Of a stretch of 64,000 bases of DNA, positions 39,576-49,014 are shown in pieces. The stretch comes from Lepidostoma basale (taxonomy: Eukaryota; Arthropoda; Insecta; Trichoptera; Lepidostomatidae): assembly GCA_022606425.2 (NCBI GenBank), contig JAHDVF020000418.1, positions 248,001 through 312,000 on the forward strand, in the 5' to 3' direction. How positions within the stretch are numbered: position 1 is the stretch's first letter; each line of letters starts with the position of its first letter. The notes beneath the pieces are model-generated. The model worked only from the letters and a program-made list of their open reading frames with translations, did no database searches and was not told the origin of the DNA. The position numbers and the translations under genes are program-made.

Positions 39576-39864
39576 TTTGAATAATTAAAAGTTTTTTTTT
39601 ATACATAAACTTGCAAGGTAAATTTTAAAAGGGATTGTTATATTCGAAATGGATATTTCGTAAGGTAGACCGGTGTGCTAGTGGTTTACTATGACGACAT
39701 GTCTCCATTTCTCATCAACGCCAGAAGACTCGTTTCCAAAGCACTCAAGAATTTTGAAAACTTCATCGTGCCTAGTGCAAATATGGAAATACAGGGTGAC
39801 GTTACATTACTTTATTCTTTTTTATAATTTAATAAACGTTACAGAACTAAGCAATGAACAGAAG
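39576..39864. other. spacer, no gene seen
   Basis: Unrecognised sequence. The end has an L-type repeat on the minus strand (AAACAGACGTTTTTATTCAT at about 39880-39900). Confidence 0.35.
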
Positions 39865-39914
39865 TCATAATTAATATGAATAAAAACGTCTGTTTTATAG
39901 AAATTTTATTTTAT

Positions 39915-40392
39915 ATGAATATCAAATCAAATCAAATCAGTTTATTTCATCAACAGACATGACCAAATTAATTTTTAAGGCATCTATTGAGAACAGGTAA
40001 AATAATATATTGTGTATAGTATACTACCAGAAACGCATGAGAGATGGTTCAACATTAGGAAGACAGGATACTCTCCAGAATCGAGAGTATTTGCCTTCTG
40101 AGCGTACTTTCACTAATATGAAAGACGTCGATCTCCGAGGGGACCGCGTTCAGCAGATTAATTGCTCTTCCAACCGGTGTCACCAGAGGCAGGTTGGTCC
40201 TGGCGGCCGGTGGGTAAAACAATCTATGCTGTCGGAGATACCTATCAGGGACAAAAAGCCGAACGGCCTCCAGCACGGCCGAGTTCTCGAAACATCCCCT
40301 CAGTAATCTAAAGAAATGGGTTATGAGATGCCCATCTCTTCGAAGCTGCAGAGAGTTGGCCCCAAGCATTCCCAAAAGAAATGCTGTGAATG
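39915..40392 (-). pseudogene. LINE family D copy with complete 3' end
   Basis: The minus strand encodes FTAFLLGMLGANSLQLRRDG, HLITHFFRLLRGCFENSAVL, RLFVPDRYLRQHRLFYPPAA, RTNLPLVTPVGRAINLLNAV, FHISESTLRRQILSILESIL and SS, then a stop. Its 3'UTR ends AATAAACTGATTTGATTTGA. The frame is open over 113 codons, so this is one of the better-kept D copies. Confidence 0.8.
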
Positions 40393-40412
40393 ACATGTTT
40401 CGCCATGCTAAG
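40391..40412 (-). other. hammerhead-like GAAAC half-motif
   Basis: The minus strand reads TTAGCATGGCGAAACATGTC at the 5' edge of the D copy. The CTGANGA half is missing. Confidence 0.2.
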
Positions 40413-40413
40413 T

Positions 40414-40795
40414 AACTAACTAACTAACTAACCATCACGCCGTTTCTCGCCGGAGGGGTAGGCAGAGAGAATGGATCACCACACTATTCTATCCTGACAT
40501 AACTCTCGCGCGTCTTCTACATTCACACACCGTGACACATAGTTTCATCTATTGTTCCTGATACGAAAATGACTACCTTTCTGAAACGCCTTAATTGTTT
40601 GTTTTTGTTGTTGTTGTCATCCGTTAACTGCAAATTCCAAGATTCGCGTTCATACATAAGTGTCGGCACTAGAATTACATTGTGCACTGCCATCTTTGCT
40701 TCAGTCGTTATTTTTCCATTTGACGTGATGGTTTTGAGTACATCATTAATTTTGTCTCCAGCACCAACGCTTCTTTCGAAGCCTTGCTAAGGCAA
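40414..40795 (-). pseudogene. LINE family A, divergent subfamily
   Basis: Tail complement AACTAACTAACTAACTAACC. The minus strand includes GFERSVGAGDKINDVLKTIT, SNGKITTEAKMAVHNVILVP, TLMYERESWNLQLTDDNNNK and TRCVNVEDAREL. It lacks the middle part. Related scraps lie at 42.14-42.24 and 43.14-43.97 kb. Confidence 0.6.
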
Positions 40796-40845
40796 TTTCA
40801 TATTCGACTATGCAGTAGTATTATCAGACTTATCACACAGTTTTG

Positions 40846-40990
40846 AAGTCGGAACAATCGACGTGCGTGCATGGTACGATGTATGAATGTAGAGGAAGCC
40901 CGAGAGGTATGCCAGGACAGAACATTGTGGCGATCCATCCTCTCTGCCTACCCCTCCGGGGAAATGGCGTGATGGTTAGTTAGTAAGTTT
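40846..40990 (+). pseudogene. LINE family A2 extreme 3' end
   Basis: SRNNRRACMVRCMNVEEARE, VCQDRTLWRSILSAYPSGEM, A, stop, GTTAGTTAGTAAG. It is 5' truncated with an intact reading frame. Confidence 0.75.
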
Positions 40991-41264
40991 TATCACACTA
41001 GTTAGTTAGTAATAACATGCAATTCTTCTTCGGGCATTTTTGTTTAGCACAGTGGAGGAAAAGTATTTAATCTGAATAAATGGCGTTGTTGTTATCGACG
41101 TATTTTTGTCTGGTGCCTGCTCTATAATTATGAGGTGTCGTTCTTCTATTTTTACGAAACTAATATAACAGGTTTTAATAGGTCGTAGAATATAGGATTA
41201 TTGTGGAAAAAATAAAATAAAAAACATCCAGTCTTCGATAATATTCAGAAAATCCTCAATAAAA
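40991..41264. other. spacer, no gene seen
   Basis: Unrecognised AT-rich sequence. Confidence 0.4.
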
Positions 41265-41885
41265 AGGATTAATTGTATCTCAATAGAGACGAAGATGTAA
41301 ATTATTTGGAAACAGAATTATTTGTCTACAAGTATTTGTATACAAAAAAACAAATTCTATAAAATGTAAAATTTTTAATTATATCTCAATAGAGACGAAG
41401 AAACAAACTGGAAACTGACTATGGATGATCAAGGTGTTTACAGGACTTATGACCTGTCATTGGTTGGGTTAAGCGCACGCTTTATGTAATTACAACATTC
41501 CCCATTCCACCATTGTTATGATCATGTATGATACATTTTTTGGAAGTTGTATATATACTCCAAATCCATACTTATTTTCACGTGGCAGTTCCAGTTAGCC
41601 ATCTATGTAGATTTGATTGTACTAATCAATTTTTTAGATTAATCTATACAATCCATCCACTAACGCCATCTATGAAGAATGATTGTTTTAGCATTTAGCA
41701 AACTACTTTATTAACACAATGCGAAGAGGCTACCGCCTCCTATCGCTCTGTTAGAAGTCGCCTGGAGTATCCACTCCTATTTTATACGCCAAACAAAATT
41801 TTAAATTAACCACCCACAGGTGAAAATCCAGGATTCGTATACAGATATAAGTATACATTTCACAAATATCTATAAAATGTATTTA
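41265..41885 (+). repeat. repeat family H copy, most complete
   Basis: TTGTATCTCAATAGAGACGA occurs twice (41277 and 41384). Then GGTGTTTACAGGACTTATGA, GGTTAAGCGCACGCTTTATG, AACGCCATCTATGAAGAATG, ACCGCCTCCTATCGCTCTGT and the outer end near 41840-41880. This shows the order of the family from one outer end to the other. Confidence 0.65.
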
Positions 41886-41894
41886 TATAAAAAT

Positions 41895-42135
41895 AACTAA
41901 CTAACCAACGCGCCGTCTCCCAGAAGGGGTAGGCAGATAGAATGGACTGTCACACTTTTCTTCACTGACATACTTCTCTAGCTTCCTCAACATTCATGCA
42001 CGCAAGTCGATTTCTCGGAATCCTTGCGTGGAGGACATTCATTATTTTATTTATTTGATCATACCACGTTTTCCTCTATTTCTAGTTCCATTAACATCGT
42101 TGACATATATTTTTTACTATTCTTCATTCAACTTT
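41895..42135 (-). pseudogene. LINE family A1 copy
   Basis: Tail complement AACTAACTAACCAACGCGCC, then reversed SILSIYLPLLGDGA-like sequence, REVCQ, MNVEEARE, RGKRGI-like and VNDVNGTRNRGKRG-like scraps. Confidence 0.6.
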
Positions 42136-42239
42136 CGCACATCTTCTACATTCACACACCGTGACAAGCGCGCCCGTTGATTATCGTTGGCGTCTCCTCC
42201 TTGGCCTTCCTCGACCTGTTTCCATTCACACTAATAATA
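42136..42239 (-). pseudogene. LINE family A divergent scrap
   Basis: ACATCTTCTACATTCACACA and CCGTGACAAG match the divergent copy at 40.5 kb (CVNVEDVREL). GRPRRRRQR follows. Confidence 0.45.
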
Positions 42240-42335
42240 AAAATAATAATATGCTAACTTTTAAAGCGCCGTTTTTGTGATGTAATCACCTCAAGGGCGC
42301 TTTAAGACATGTTTTAAGTCTAAAAATCTAAATGT
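42240..42335 (-). pseudogene. LINE family F 3' end
   Basis: The minus strand ends CTTAAAGCGCCCTTGAGGTG, ATTACATCACAAAAACGGCG, CTTTAAAAGTTAGCATATTA, then an ATT repeat. It is nearly identical to the end of the F copy at 56.70-56.78 kb. Confidence 0.65.
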
Positions 42336-42439
42336 GACCGCTTAAAAAGCGATCGGTTAAAAAGTATAGTAGAACAAAGTATAAATGTTTAAATTGGGTA
42401 TGAAATACTACTAAGTAGTACAAGTCTTGTATACAACTT

Positions 42440-43139
42440 TTTTCACGTCCTTATTCTTCTTCAAGTGCCCTGTCGGGTCCCCCCAACGTTTGTCGATCAC
42501 CTCGGCGAACCTGTCTCTGTCCTGCGCCCCTCGGAACAGCTCCTCCACGTTTCACAGCCAGGACACCGGGCCCTCGATGTCCTGGCTCAAGTTTCCCCTT
42601 CAGTTGGAGAAGGTGGTACGTTTCCCCACGCAGTACATGACCCAGACGTGAAATCTTCCAAACCTTGATAGCTTATAACAGCTCCCTGTCAACTCTAGCT
42701 CGCCTCGGGACTTCGGTATTGGTAACCATGTCTGTCCAGGGAATTATGAGCATTCAGCGATAGAGCCACATTTCAAATGCTTCCAGTGTGTTCGTTGAGT
42801 TGACTTTTAAGGTCCACGTTTCACAACCATACAATAAAACAGACCACACATAGCATTCGATTATTCTCTGGCGGAGTTTCAAAATTTGCGTTATCACTGC
42901 AGAAGAGCGATTTCATTTTATTAAACGTAGCTCTTGCTGCCTCAATTCTGCATTTTATCTCTACATCTGGGTCAAGAGATTGTTAATATGCTGCCGAGGT
43001 ATTTCAATTTTTCCACCCTTTCAACGTTACGGCCGTTCAAATGCAATACTGACCCACTGTGGTCAAGCCGTCCGAATATCATCCATTTAGTTTTACTGAC
43101 ATTTATTGTTAGACCCAATCTTTCACATGTCCAATCCAT
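42440..43139 (-). pseudogene. LINE family B copy
   Basis: The minus strand includes LGLTINVSKTKWMIFGRLDH, VERVEKLKYLGSILTISxDP, DVEIKCRIEAARATFNKMKS, LRQRIIECYVWSVLLYGCET, WTLKVNSTNTLEAFEMWLYR and GHVMYCVGKRTTFSN, mostly in broken frames. A GAA-type tail is at about 42455-42465. Confidence 0.7.
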
Positions 43140-43274
43140 CTTAATTCATGACCCTTTCTTAATTATTTAGGATGCATTCATTCACTTTACATTAACTTCT
43201 TACTTCTTCAAAAGGTATTCTATCATACATTGTTTTCTACGGCCTTAATCCTAATAGCTCTCTTTCTGCCAACT
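43140..43274 (-). pseudogene. LINE family A divergent copy, left half
   Basis: Reversed EVNVKxMNAS, RIPFEEVRS and MYDRI-like text, ending ELLGLRP and TCTGCCAACT. An A2 insertion splits it. The right half is 43922-43975 (ATACATAAGTGTCGGCACTA). Confidence 0.5.
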
Positions 43275-43911
43275 TCTGGGAAGCATGTTTACAAGAGACG
43301 GAAAAATGGAGAAAGACATCGAAAGAAGGGTTGGTGCTGGGAATAAAATAAATGGCGCACTCAGTCATTACTGCAAATAGAAATATATCCACAGAAGCAA
43401 AGATAAGCAAGTACACAATGGAGTTTTAGTGCCAACCCTCGTGTATGGTAGTGAAGCTTGGAGCTGACAAAAGAAGGATTAAAGCAGGATAAACGCCGTA
43501 GAAATGAGATCACTAAGAAGAATGTGCGGGAAAACGTTGTATGATAGAATACCGAACGATGAAATAAGAAAGAAATGTAAGGCAGATGACTGAATCATGG
43601 ATAAAATTAAAAAAGGATCCCTGAGATGGTTTGGACATATGGAACGAATGGATGAGAGTAGAATGGTTAAAAAGTTGTACACAAGCAGCGTGAGTGGAAA
43701 AAGAAGCCGAGGACGACCGAGGAAAACATGGCATGACCAAATTAATCAATTACTAAAAGGCGGTCACATTCGAAGTCGGAATAATCGACGTGCGTGCATG
43801 GTACGATGTATGAATGTAGAGGAAGCCCGAGAGGTTTTTACAGAACATTGTGGCGATCCATCCTCTCTGCCTACCCCTCCGGGGAAATGGCGTGATGGTT
43901 AGTTAGTTTAG
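43275..43911 (+). mobile_element. LINE family A2 insertion with 10-bp target duplication
   Basis: TCTGCCAACT occurs at 43265-43274 and 43912-43921. It encodes LGSMFTRDGKMEKDIERRVG, AGNKINGAL, a deletion, STEAKI, LVPTLVYGSEAWS, RSLRRMCGKTLYDRIPNDEI, MDKIKKGSLRWFGHMERMDE, SSVSGKRSRGRPRKTWHDQI, RACMVRCMNVEEAREVF and SILSAYPSGEMA, then GTTAGTTAGTT. It is very close to the A2 copy at 37.4 kb, so the pair is young. Confidence 0.85.
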
Positions 43912-43971
43912 TCTGCCAACTCCAATATTAACTATTATACATAAGTGTCGGCACTATAACCCCATTGCGCA

Positions 43972-44002
43972 TTGATAATGTCTTAGCAAGGCGAAACATG
44001 TC
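43972..44002 (+). ncRNA. hammerhead-ribozyme-like motif, L type
   Basis: TTGATAATGTCTTAGCAAGG, then CGAAACATGTC. The stem is GTCTT-AGC-AAGGC (one G-T pair). The first half reads TTGATAA instead of CTGANGA, so the core has two changes. The downstream sequence (CCCATAAAATAAAACAAAAT, TCTAGAAAACAGACGTTTCG) is shared with the copy at 62.5 kb. Confidence 0.4.
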
Positions 44003-44059
44003 ATTCCCATAAAATAAAACAAAATTCTAGAAAACAGACGTTTCGATTCGTATTAATTC

Positions 44060-44460
44060 AAGTTTATATGCATCGAAAGGTCCTTTCGACGTAAATAACT
44101 TCAAACTGACCAATTTCGAGTTACCTAGTTTTAACATTGAGGTCAATCTATATTATATAAAATGCAGGTGCCACCTGTGGATACAATTTATAAGCGTGAG
44201 GTTATATAGAACGCTTAACCAATTTGAAATGGAAGTCTCTCGTTCGAAACCTGTTTGGACGAATTTATAAAGTACAGTGTAAATTTGTATTGCGTACATC
44301 GTAATATTAAACCAGTTGGTTTAAAAAAATGCGTACAGGCGAACGAAGGTAAAATGTTATCACGTAAACAATTACATAAAAATCAATTACAAAGTCCTGC
44401 AAATGGTTCAGTTGTAGCACAACATCCCTGTTTACAGCTGCTGTTTCAAGGGTAGACATA
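44060..44460. other. unrecognised segment
   Basis: A 66-codon open frame (44255-44455) has no recognisable motif. No repeat match. Confidence 0.35.
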
Positions 44461-44525
44461 GCCATGAGGGTGTCCAACCCCCGATAGCAGAGGAAAAAGA
44501 AGAAGGAGAAATAATAATAATAAAA
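44461..44525 (+). pseudogene. LINE 3' end scrap with GAA-type tail
   Basis: CCATGAGGGTGTCCAACCCC, CGATAGCAGAGGAAAAAGAA, GAAGGAGAAATAATAATAAT. The end layout (RxVxNPR-stop-GAA repeat) fits one of the GAA-tailed LINEs. Confidence 0.35.
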
Positions 44526-44611
44526 ATATTTATAGCAAAACAGAAGTAACTTATTAAACAATTAAAGAAGCTAATGATTTTACTGAAATATTTTGATGAA
44601 AGTTCATTTAA

Positions 44612-45032
44612 ATGAGATCTCTTAGACGAATGTGTGGATACTCTGTGTATGATAGAGTGTCGAATAAAAATATAAGAAGTGAATGCGGTGCGAATGATAA
44701 AGTTATAAACAAAATAATGAAAGGATCATTAAGATGGTTTGGACATATTGAAAGAATGAATGAAGAAAGAATGGTAAAATAATTATACGTTAACGATGTA
44801 AATGGAACTATAAATAGAGGAAGACCGAGGAAAACGTGGCACGATCAAATAAATCTAATATTGAATGTCGGACATGTGAGGAGTCAGAGATATCGACGCG
44901 CGTGCGTGACACGATGTATGAATGTTGAGGAAACGAGAGAAATATGTCAGGAAAGAAAAGTGTGTCAGTCCATTCTTTCTGCCTACCCTTTCGGGGTGAC
45001 GGCGTGATGGTTAGTTAGTTAGTTAGTTAAGT
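44612..45032 (+). pseudogene. LINE family A1 copy with GTTA tail
   Basis: EMRSLRRMCGYSVYDRVSNK, NIRSECGANDKVINKIMKGS, LRWFGHIERMNEERMVK, stop, LYVNDVNGTINRGRPRKTWH, DQINLILNVGHVRSQRYRRA, CVTRCMNVEETREICQERKV and CQSILSAYPFGVTA, then GTTAGTTAGTTAGTTA. One stop only. Confidence 0.82.
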
Positions 45033-45059
45033 TCATTTTAAATGACTTCTAATTCAGCC

Positions 45060-45505
45060 TATTCCCATCCATCCACTTTTGGAAAAGGTCTCCTCCATTC
45101 GCTTACACGGCACTCTGTCTTGTGCAGACTGCATCCAGGTTATTCCGACATGCCTGTTCAGATCATCCTTCCACCGTAGTTGCGGTCACCCTGCACTTCT
45201 CTTAGCCGTCCACGGTCTCTTAGTCAGCAGTCTTCTTGTCCATTTTTTGTCTGAGCTCCTGGCTACGTGACTTGACCACTGCCATTTTAGAGTCGCCACC
45301 CGGTGGATGATGTCAGTGACCTTTGTTTTTTCTCTCACCGAATCGTTTCTGACTCTGTCTCTTAGGCTTATTCCTAACATGGCTCTTTGGGTCACTCGTA
45401 GTTTCTCGGCACTTTGTTATAGTTTCACACACGCATCATAAACTTTTTTTTTTAGGTTGATAAATTTTCCGTTTTTATTAAATGTAACTCATTTTTCTGA
45501 AAGCT
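45060..45505 (-). pseudogene. LINE family C copy
   Basis: The minus strand encodes LKRKVYDACVKL, then, after a deletion, MTQRAMLGISLRDRVRNDSV, REKTKVTDIIHRVATLKWQW, SSHVARSSDKKWTRRLLTKR and PWTAKRSAG. Confidence 0.72.
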
Positions 45506-45573
45506 GCCCAGCTAAATCCAATTCTTCTCTTGAACTCTGCGGTTTGGTTTAAATAGCAATTAAATATAATTGT

Positions 45574-45763
45574 TTTATAACTGTTAATGCAAAAACTTTG
45601 TTTTATATCACAATTGTATTTACTTTACGACAGCTGTTTCATCAACCAATGTTGACATCATCAGGTGTTAACCAATGTTGACATCATTAGTTGATGAAAC
45701 AGCTGTCGTAAAATAAATACAATTGTGATATAAAACAAAAATTTTACATTAACAGTTATAAAA
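45574..45763. repeat. 190-bp foldback built from repeat family K
   Basis: Left arm 45574-45646 (TTTTATAACTGTTAATGCAA, ..., GCTGTTTCATCAAC) and right arm 45690-45763 (GTTGATGAAACAGCTGTCGT, ..., TTAACAGTTATAAAA) are reverse complements with small gaps. The spacer contains CAATGTTGACATCAT twice. Confidence 0.78.
45629..45665 (-). ncRNA. hammerhead-ribozyme-like motif, K type
   Basis: The minus strand reads CCTGATGATGTCAACATTGG, then TTGATGAAACAGCTGTC. Core halves CTGATGA and GAAA flank a GTCAAC-ATTG-GTTGAT stem, with one extra T before the stem. GTC follows, then ATACAATTGTGATATAAAAC. The first half is fully canonical here. Confidence 0.45.
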
Positions 45764-45924
45764 TGTTTAAATATCATAAAAAAGTTAAAGTTTCGGCCAA
45801 AACAATGGACTATTTAAATATAATTGTTTTTTTATTAACTATTTGCACTTACTGTCTTTATTTCGACAGCGATCGGTTTCGCCCGGCTAACTGGCATCGA
45901 CAAACCATTCTGTACATTTTCTTT
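45764..45924. other. repeat family K flank and spacer
   Basis: TTTAAATATCATAAAAAAGT and TAAAGTTTCGGCCAAAACAA match K flanks at 22.0 and 60.0 kb. The remainder is unrecognised. Confidence 0.4.
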
Positions 45925-46085
45925 ATTTGCATTTGACACTCTATCATTGCAGATTTAAAATTCGTCTAAGAGATCTCACTTCTACTGCATTCATTGTACT
46001 TTCATCCTTATTTAGCTAGTTTCACTTCCATACATAAGTGTTGGCACTAGAAGTCCATTATGTACTGCCATGTTTGCTTCAGTGG
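45925..46085 (-). pseudogene. LINE family A fragment
   Basis: Reversed TEANMAVHNGLLVPTLMYGS-like, KDESTMNAVEVRSLRRIL and DRVSNANK regions. Confidence 0.55.
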
Positions 46086-46267
46086 ATATAATATTTTAAT
46101 TTTCAGTGATGAATTTGTCAATTTTTCGGTGTTTAGATCACTCTGTATACGATATGGTATTTGGCAGGGCCATAAAAAATATTGATTCAAGTTGTTCGGA
46201 CAAACTTGGAGATGTCCAAAGTACAAGAATTTTCTAAAAATTAAGAGACGCCATAATCGGATAAGCA
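46086..46267. other. spacer, no gene seen
   Basis: Unrecognised sequence. The 73-codon minus-strand frame here shows no domain. Confidence 0.35.
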
Positions 46268-46740
46268 AAAAACTAACTAACTAACTAACCATCACGCCGT
46301 CTCCTCGAAGGGGTGGGCAGAAGCAATCGACCGCCACGCAGTTTTTTCATTACATATTCTCTCGCTTCCTCAACATTCTTACATGGTGTCATGCACGCAC
46401 GTCGATTTCTCCGACTCCTCACGTAGCCGACATTATTATTTTTTTTCTTATTTGATCGTGCCACGTTTTCCTCGGTCTTCTGCTATTTCTGGATCCGTTT
46501 ACGTCGTTAATATATACATTCGTTGGCAATCTTTCTATGTGTCCAAACCATCTAAATAACCCTTATATTACAATATTTTATTCATAACACTTTCATTTGA
46601 TTACAACTAATATTTGCATTTGACACTCATATATAGATTTATCACACATTCGTCTAAGAGATCTAATATCTAGTGCATTTATTTTATTTTCATCCTTTTT
46701 TAACCAGTTCTATGTTTCACATCAGTACATTAGGGTCTTA
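46268..46740 (-). pseudogene. LINE family A1 copy with GTTA tail
   Basis: Tail complement AACTAACTAACTAACCATCA, then reversed SIASAHPFEETA-like sequence, MTPCKNVEEARE, RSRRNRRACM, INDVNGSRNSRRPRKTWHDQ and KDRLPTNV-like scraps, up to VKHRTG. Confidence 0.65.
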
Positions 46741-46903
46741 GGCCGACTTTTCCTAGGTCTTCCTCTATTTCTAGTTCCATTTACATCGTTAACATAAACT
46801 TTTTTTTACCATTCTTTCTTCATTTATTATTACATGTGTCAAAACCATCTTAGTAATCCTTTCATTATTTTGTAATTCGTCCGCACTATCCGCAACGAGA
46901 ATT
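46741..46903 (-). pseudogene. internally deleted A copy, head to head with A3
   Basis: The minus strand reads LVADSADELQ (RT region), then jumps to NERITKMVLTHV (the KIMKGSLRWFGHM region, shifted) and NEERMVKKSLC. The same fused arrangement recurs at 61.25-61.36 kb. Confidence 0.6.
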
Positions 46904-47690
46904 ACAAGTCTTGGTGTCGAGAATGTATGAGGTATGCAAGTTAAATGATTTAATGATGAATGTTGAAAAGTCAAAGGTGATGGTTTTTGAAAGGGAAGAA
47001 CAAATGACAGTTTGTAACATAAGTGTGAACGAAGAGAACTTGGAGCAGGTTAGTGAATTTGTGTATTTAGGTAGCATGTTCACAGCGGATGGCCGAACGG
47101 ATAGTGACGTCGAAAGAAGGGTCGGTGCGGGTAACAAAGTGAATGGAGCTTTAAAAATAGTTATTGGAAACAAGAATTTATCAATGAAAGCGAAAACGGC
47201 CGTTCACAATGGAGTTCTGGTCCCAACACTAATGTATGGAAGCGAAGCAAGGAACTGGCAGAAGAAGGATGAGAGCAGAATAAATGCGGTAGAGATGAGG
47301 TCCCTAAGACGTATGTGTGGTAGAACGATATACGACAGAATCTCAAATGCTGATATAAGAAGGGAATGTAAAGCGGAAGAAGGTAATATGAACAAACTTA
47401 TGAAAGGATCGCTGCGTTGGTTCGGACATATGGAGCGCATGGATGGAGAAAGAATGGTTAAGAAAGTATACGTTAATGATGTAGATGGAGTGCGGAGTCG
47501 AAGCAGACCGAGGAAAATTAATCAAATTTTAAAGGTTGGTCATGTTAGAAGTCGGAAGAATCGACGTGCGTGTATGACTCGCTGTATGAATGTGGAGGAA
47601 ACTAGAGAAGCGTGCCAGGATAGAGGAGTGTGGCGGTCCATTCTCTCTGACTACCCCTACGGGGAAACGGCGTGATGGTTTGTTGGTGTT
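46902..47690 (+). pseudogene. LINE family A3 copy, 254-codon open frame
   Basis: ELQVLVSRMYEVCKLNDLMM, NVEKSKVMVFEREEQMTVCN, LEQVSEFVYLGSMFTADGRT, GAGNKVNGALKIVIGNKNLS, LMYGSEARNWQKKDESRINA, VEMRSLRRMCGRTIYDRISN, LRWFGHMERMDGERMVKKVY, a small in-frame loss in GRPRKTWHDQ, HVRSRKNRRACMTRCMNVEE and SILSDYPYGETA, then TGGTTTGTTGGTGTTGTT. It has no internal stop from the RT palm end to the terminus, and is the best-kept A3 copy. Confidence 0.85.
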
Positions 47691-47699
47691 GTTATAAAT

Positions 47700-48290
47700 A
47701 GAAATAGTACGAGAATATTTTGAATACACGAGAACCAGAGAGGAATACTTCGATGCTCTCCGAAAGTAATTCGAAATGCACACGATGCACGTGCCCGAGA
47801 ACGTTTCTGGATTATTTTGAATTTTGTTATGATTATTGTTGTATGTCAGCAGTGTAGAAAACAAAAGAAGAACAATTTAGCGTTGTTATTTGTGAATATT
47901 TTTTATTTATAAAATTTGTTACTGTTTACAAATATTAATTAATTACACATATGTGACGCAAATATTTAAATCAATAACTTAACGATAATTTTTTTTAAAT
48001 ATAATTAGTGAAAACAATTAACCTCTCTTGACGCAAGAGAGATTTTAGGAATGATCATTTGTTGACAAGCCATAATAGTTTTGTGACGTCACACACACGG
48101 AGACCTACCTGACGCAATCCTCCACATTTATAATACATTATAAGTCCATTTCTGTCAAATGGGACCTGTTTCTTGTCCTACTCTGAGCAAACCCAGTTTC
48201 AACTAAATTACGATACGCAGACAAATCCCAGAGATATTTACATTTCTTACTGTGCGAATGAAAGTGTAAAGCGCCCCATACACGATCAAT
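47700..48290. other. mostly unique spacer
   Basis: It holds a small hairpin (CTCTCTTG-ACG-CAAGAGAG at about 48022-48041) and a TGACGTCA palindrome (about 48084). No gene was recognised. Confidence 0.4.
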
Positions 48291-48291
48291 T

Positions 48292-48440
48292 AACTAACTA
48301 ACTAACCATCACACCGTCTCCGGCACTCCATCCTTCTCTTTTCGCCCGCGGAAGACGCGGTGTGATGGGTTGCGAATCTCATCGCCACCAATAGGCATCT
48401 CCCGCGCACACTTCGATCGTCCAACGTCCACAAAATAAAT
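48292..48440 (-). repeat. A-type tail plus repeat M fragment
   Basis: AACTAACTAACTAACCATCA is followed by the M-type segment CCGGCACTCCATCCTTCTCT and GCGAATCTCATCGCCACCAA, also found reversed at 25.23-25.31 kb. Confidence 0.45.
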
Positions 48441-48445
48441 CTAAT

Positions 48446-48562
48446 TAACTAACCACTACGCAGTTTCCCCGGAGGGGTAGGCAGAAAGAATGGATCGCCA
48501 CATTGTTCTATCCTGACATACTTCTCTCGATTCCTCTACATTCATACATCTTGTCATGCACA
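48446..48562 (-). pseudogene. LINE family A 3' end
   Basis: Reversed MTRCMNVEESREVCQDRTMW, RSILSAYPSGETA and the short tail TTAGTTAG. It is cut by a B2 fragment at about 48565. Confidence 0.65.
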
Positions 48563-48565
48563 GAA

Positions 48566-48825
48566 GGAGGAAGGCACCTGCTCAGGACCTTGTCCGAAAG
48601 GCGTGCAAGATGAATCGGCCATGTAATACGACAAGAAGGCCTCTTGCATGCTATAATGGAGGGGACAAACTCTAGGGGACGCCCACGCCGAGAGTACCTG
48701 GAGGACCTGTTGGTGGACGTGCGCTGCACATCATATGCACATTTCAAAAGAGCCGCACAAGACAGGGAAGAATGGAAGAGAAGAATAGAAGAAATTGCTG
48801 CAAACCAATCCCAGGATTGAAACTT
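48566..48825 (+). pseudogene. LINE family B2 3' end
   Basis: EGGRHLLRTLSERRAR, stop, IGHVIRQEGLLHAIMEGTNS, RGRPRREYLEDLLVDVRCTS, YAHFKRAAQDREEWKRRIEE, IAANQSQD, stop. It is very close to the longer B2 copy on the minus strand at 51.2-51.7 kb. Confidence 0.75.
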
Positions 48826-48839
48826 TCTAACTCTAACTA

Positions 48840-49012
48840 ACAATAATTCAAATATAAAAATGAACCTGTTTTTTTTTGTTATAAGTACTAATAATTATTT
48901 ATTTATTTTTCAACGGTAAGAACTGATAAATAATAATACATGATGGTAATATAAAAAAATGTAATTTGGAAAAAACATACATTTGAAAAGACATAATTTA
49001 TATAGAAATTAA
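48840..49012 (+). repeat. repeat M fragment
   Basis: AATGAACCTGTTTTTTTTTG, TATAAGTACTAATAATTATT, GGTAAGAACTGATAAATAAT and ACATGATGGTAATATAAAAA match 25.10-25.21 kb. Confidence 0.5.
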
Positions 49013-49014
49013 AA

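Noticed and set aside
48020..48092. Small hairpin (CTCTCTTG/CAAGAGAG) plus TGACGTCA as a regulatory site
   Set aside because: Both are short and isolated, with no promoter or gene nearby. Chance occurrence is likely.
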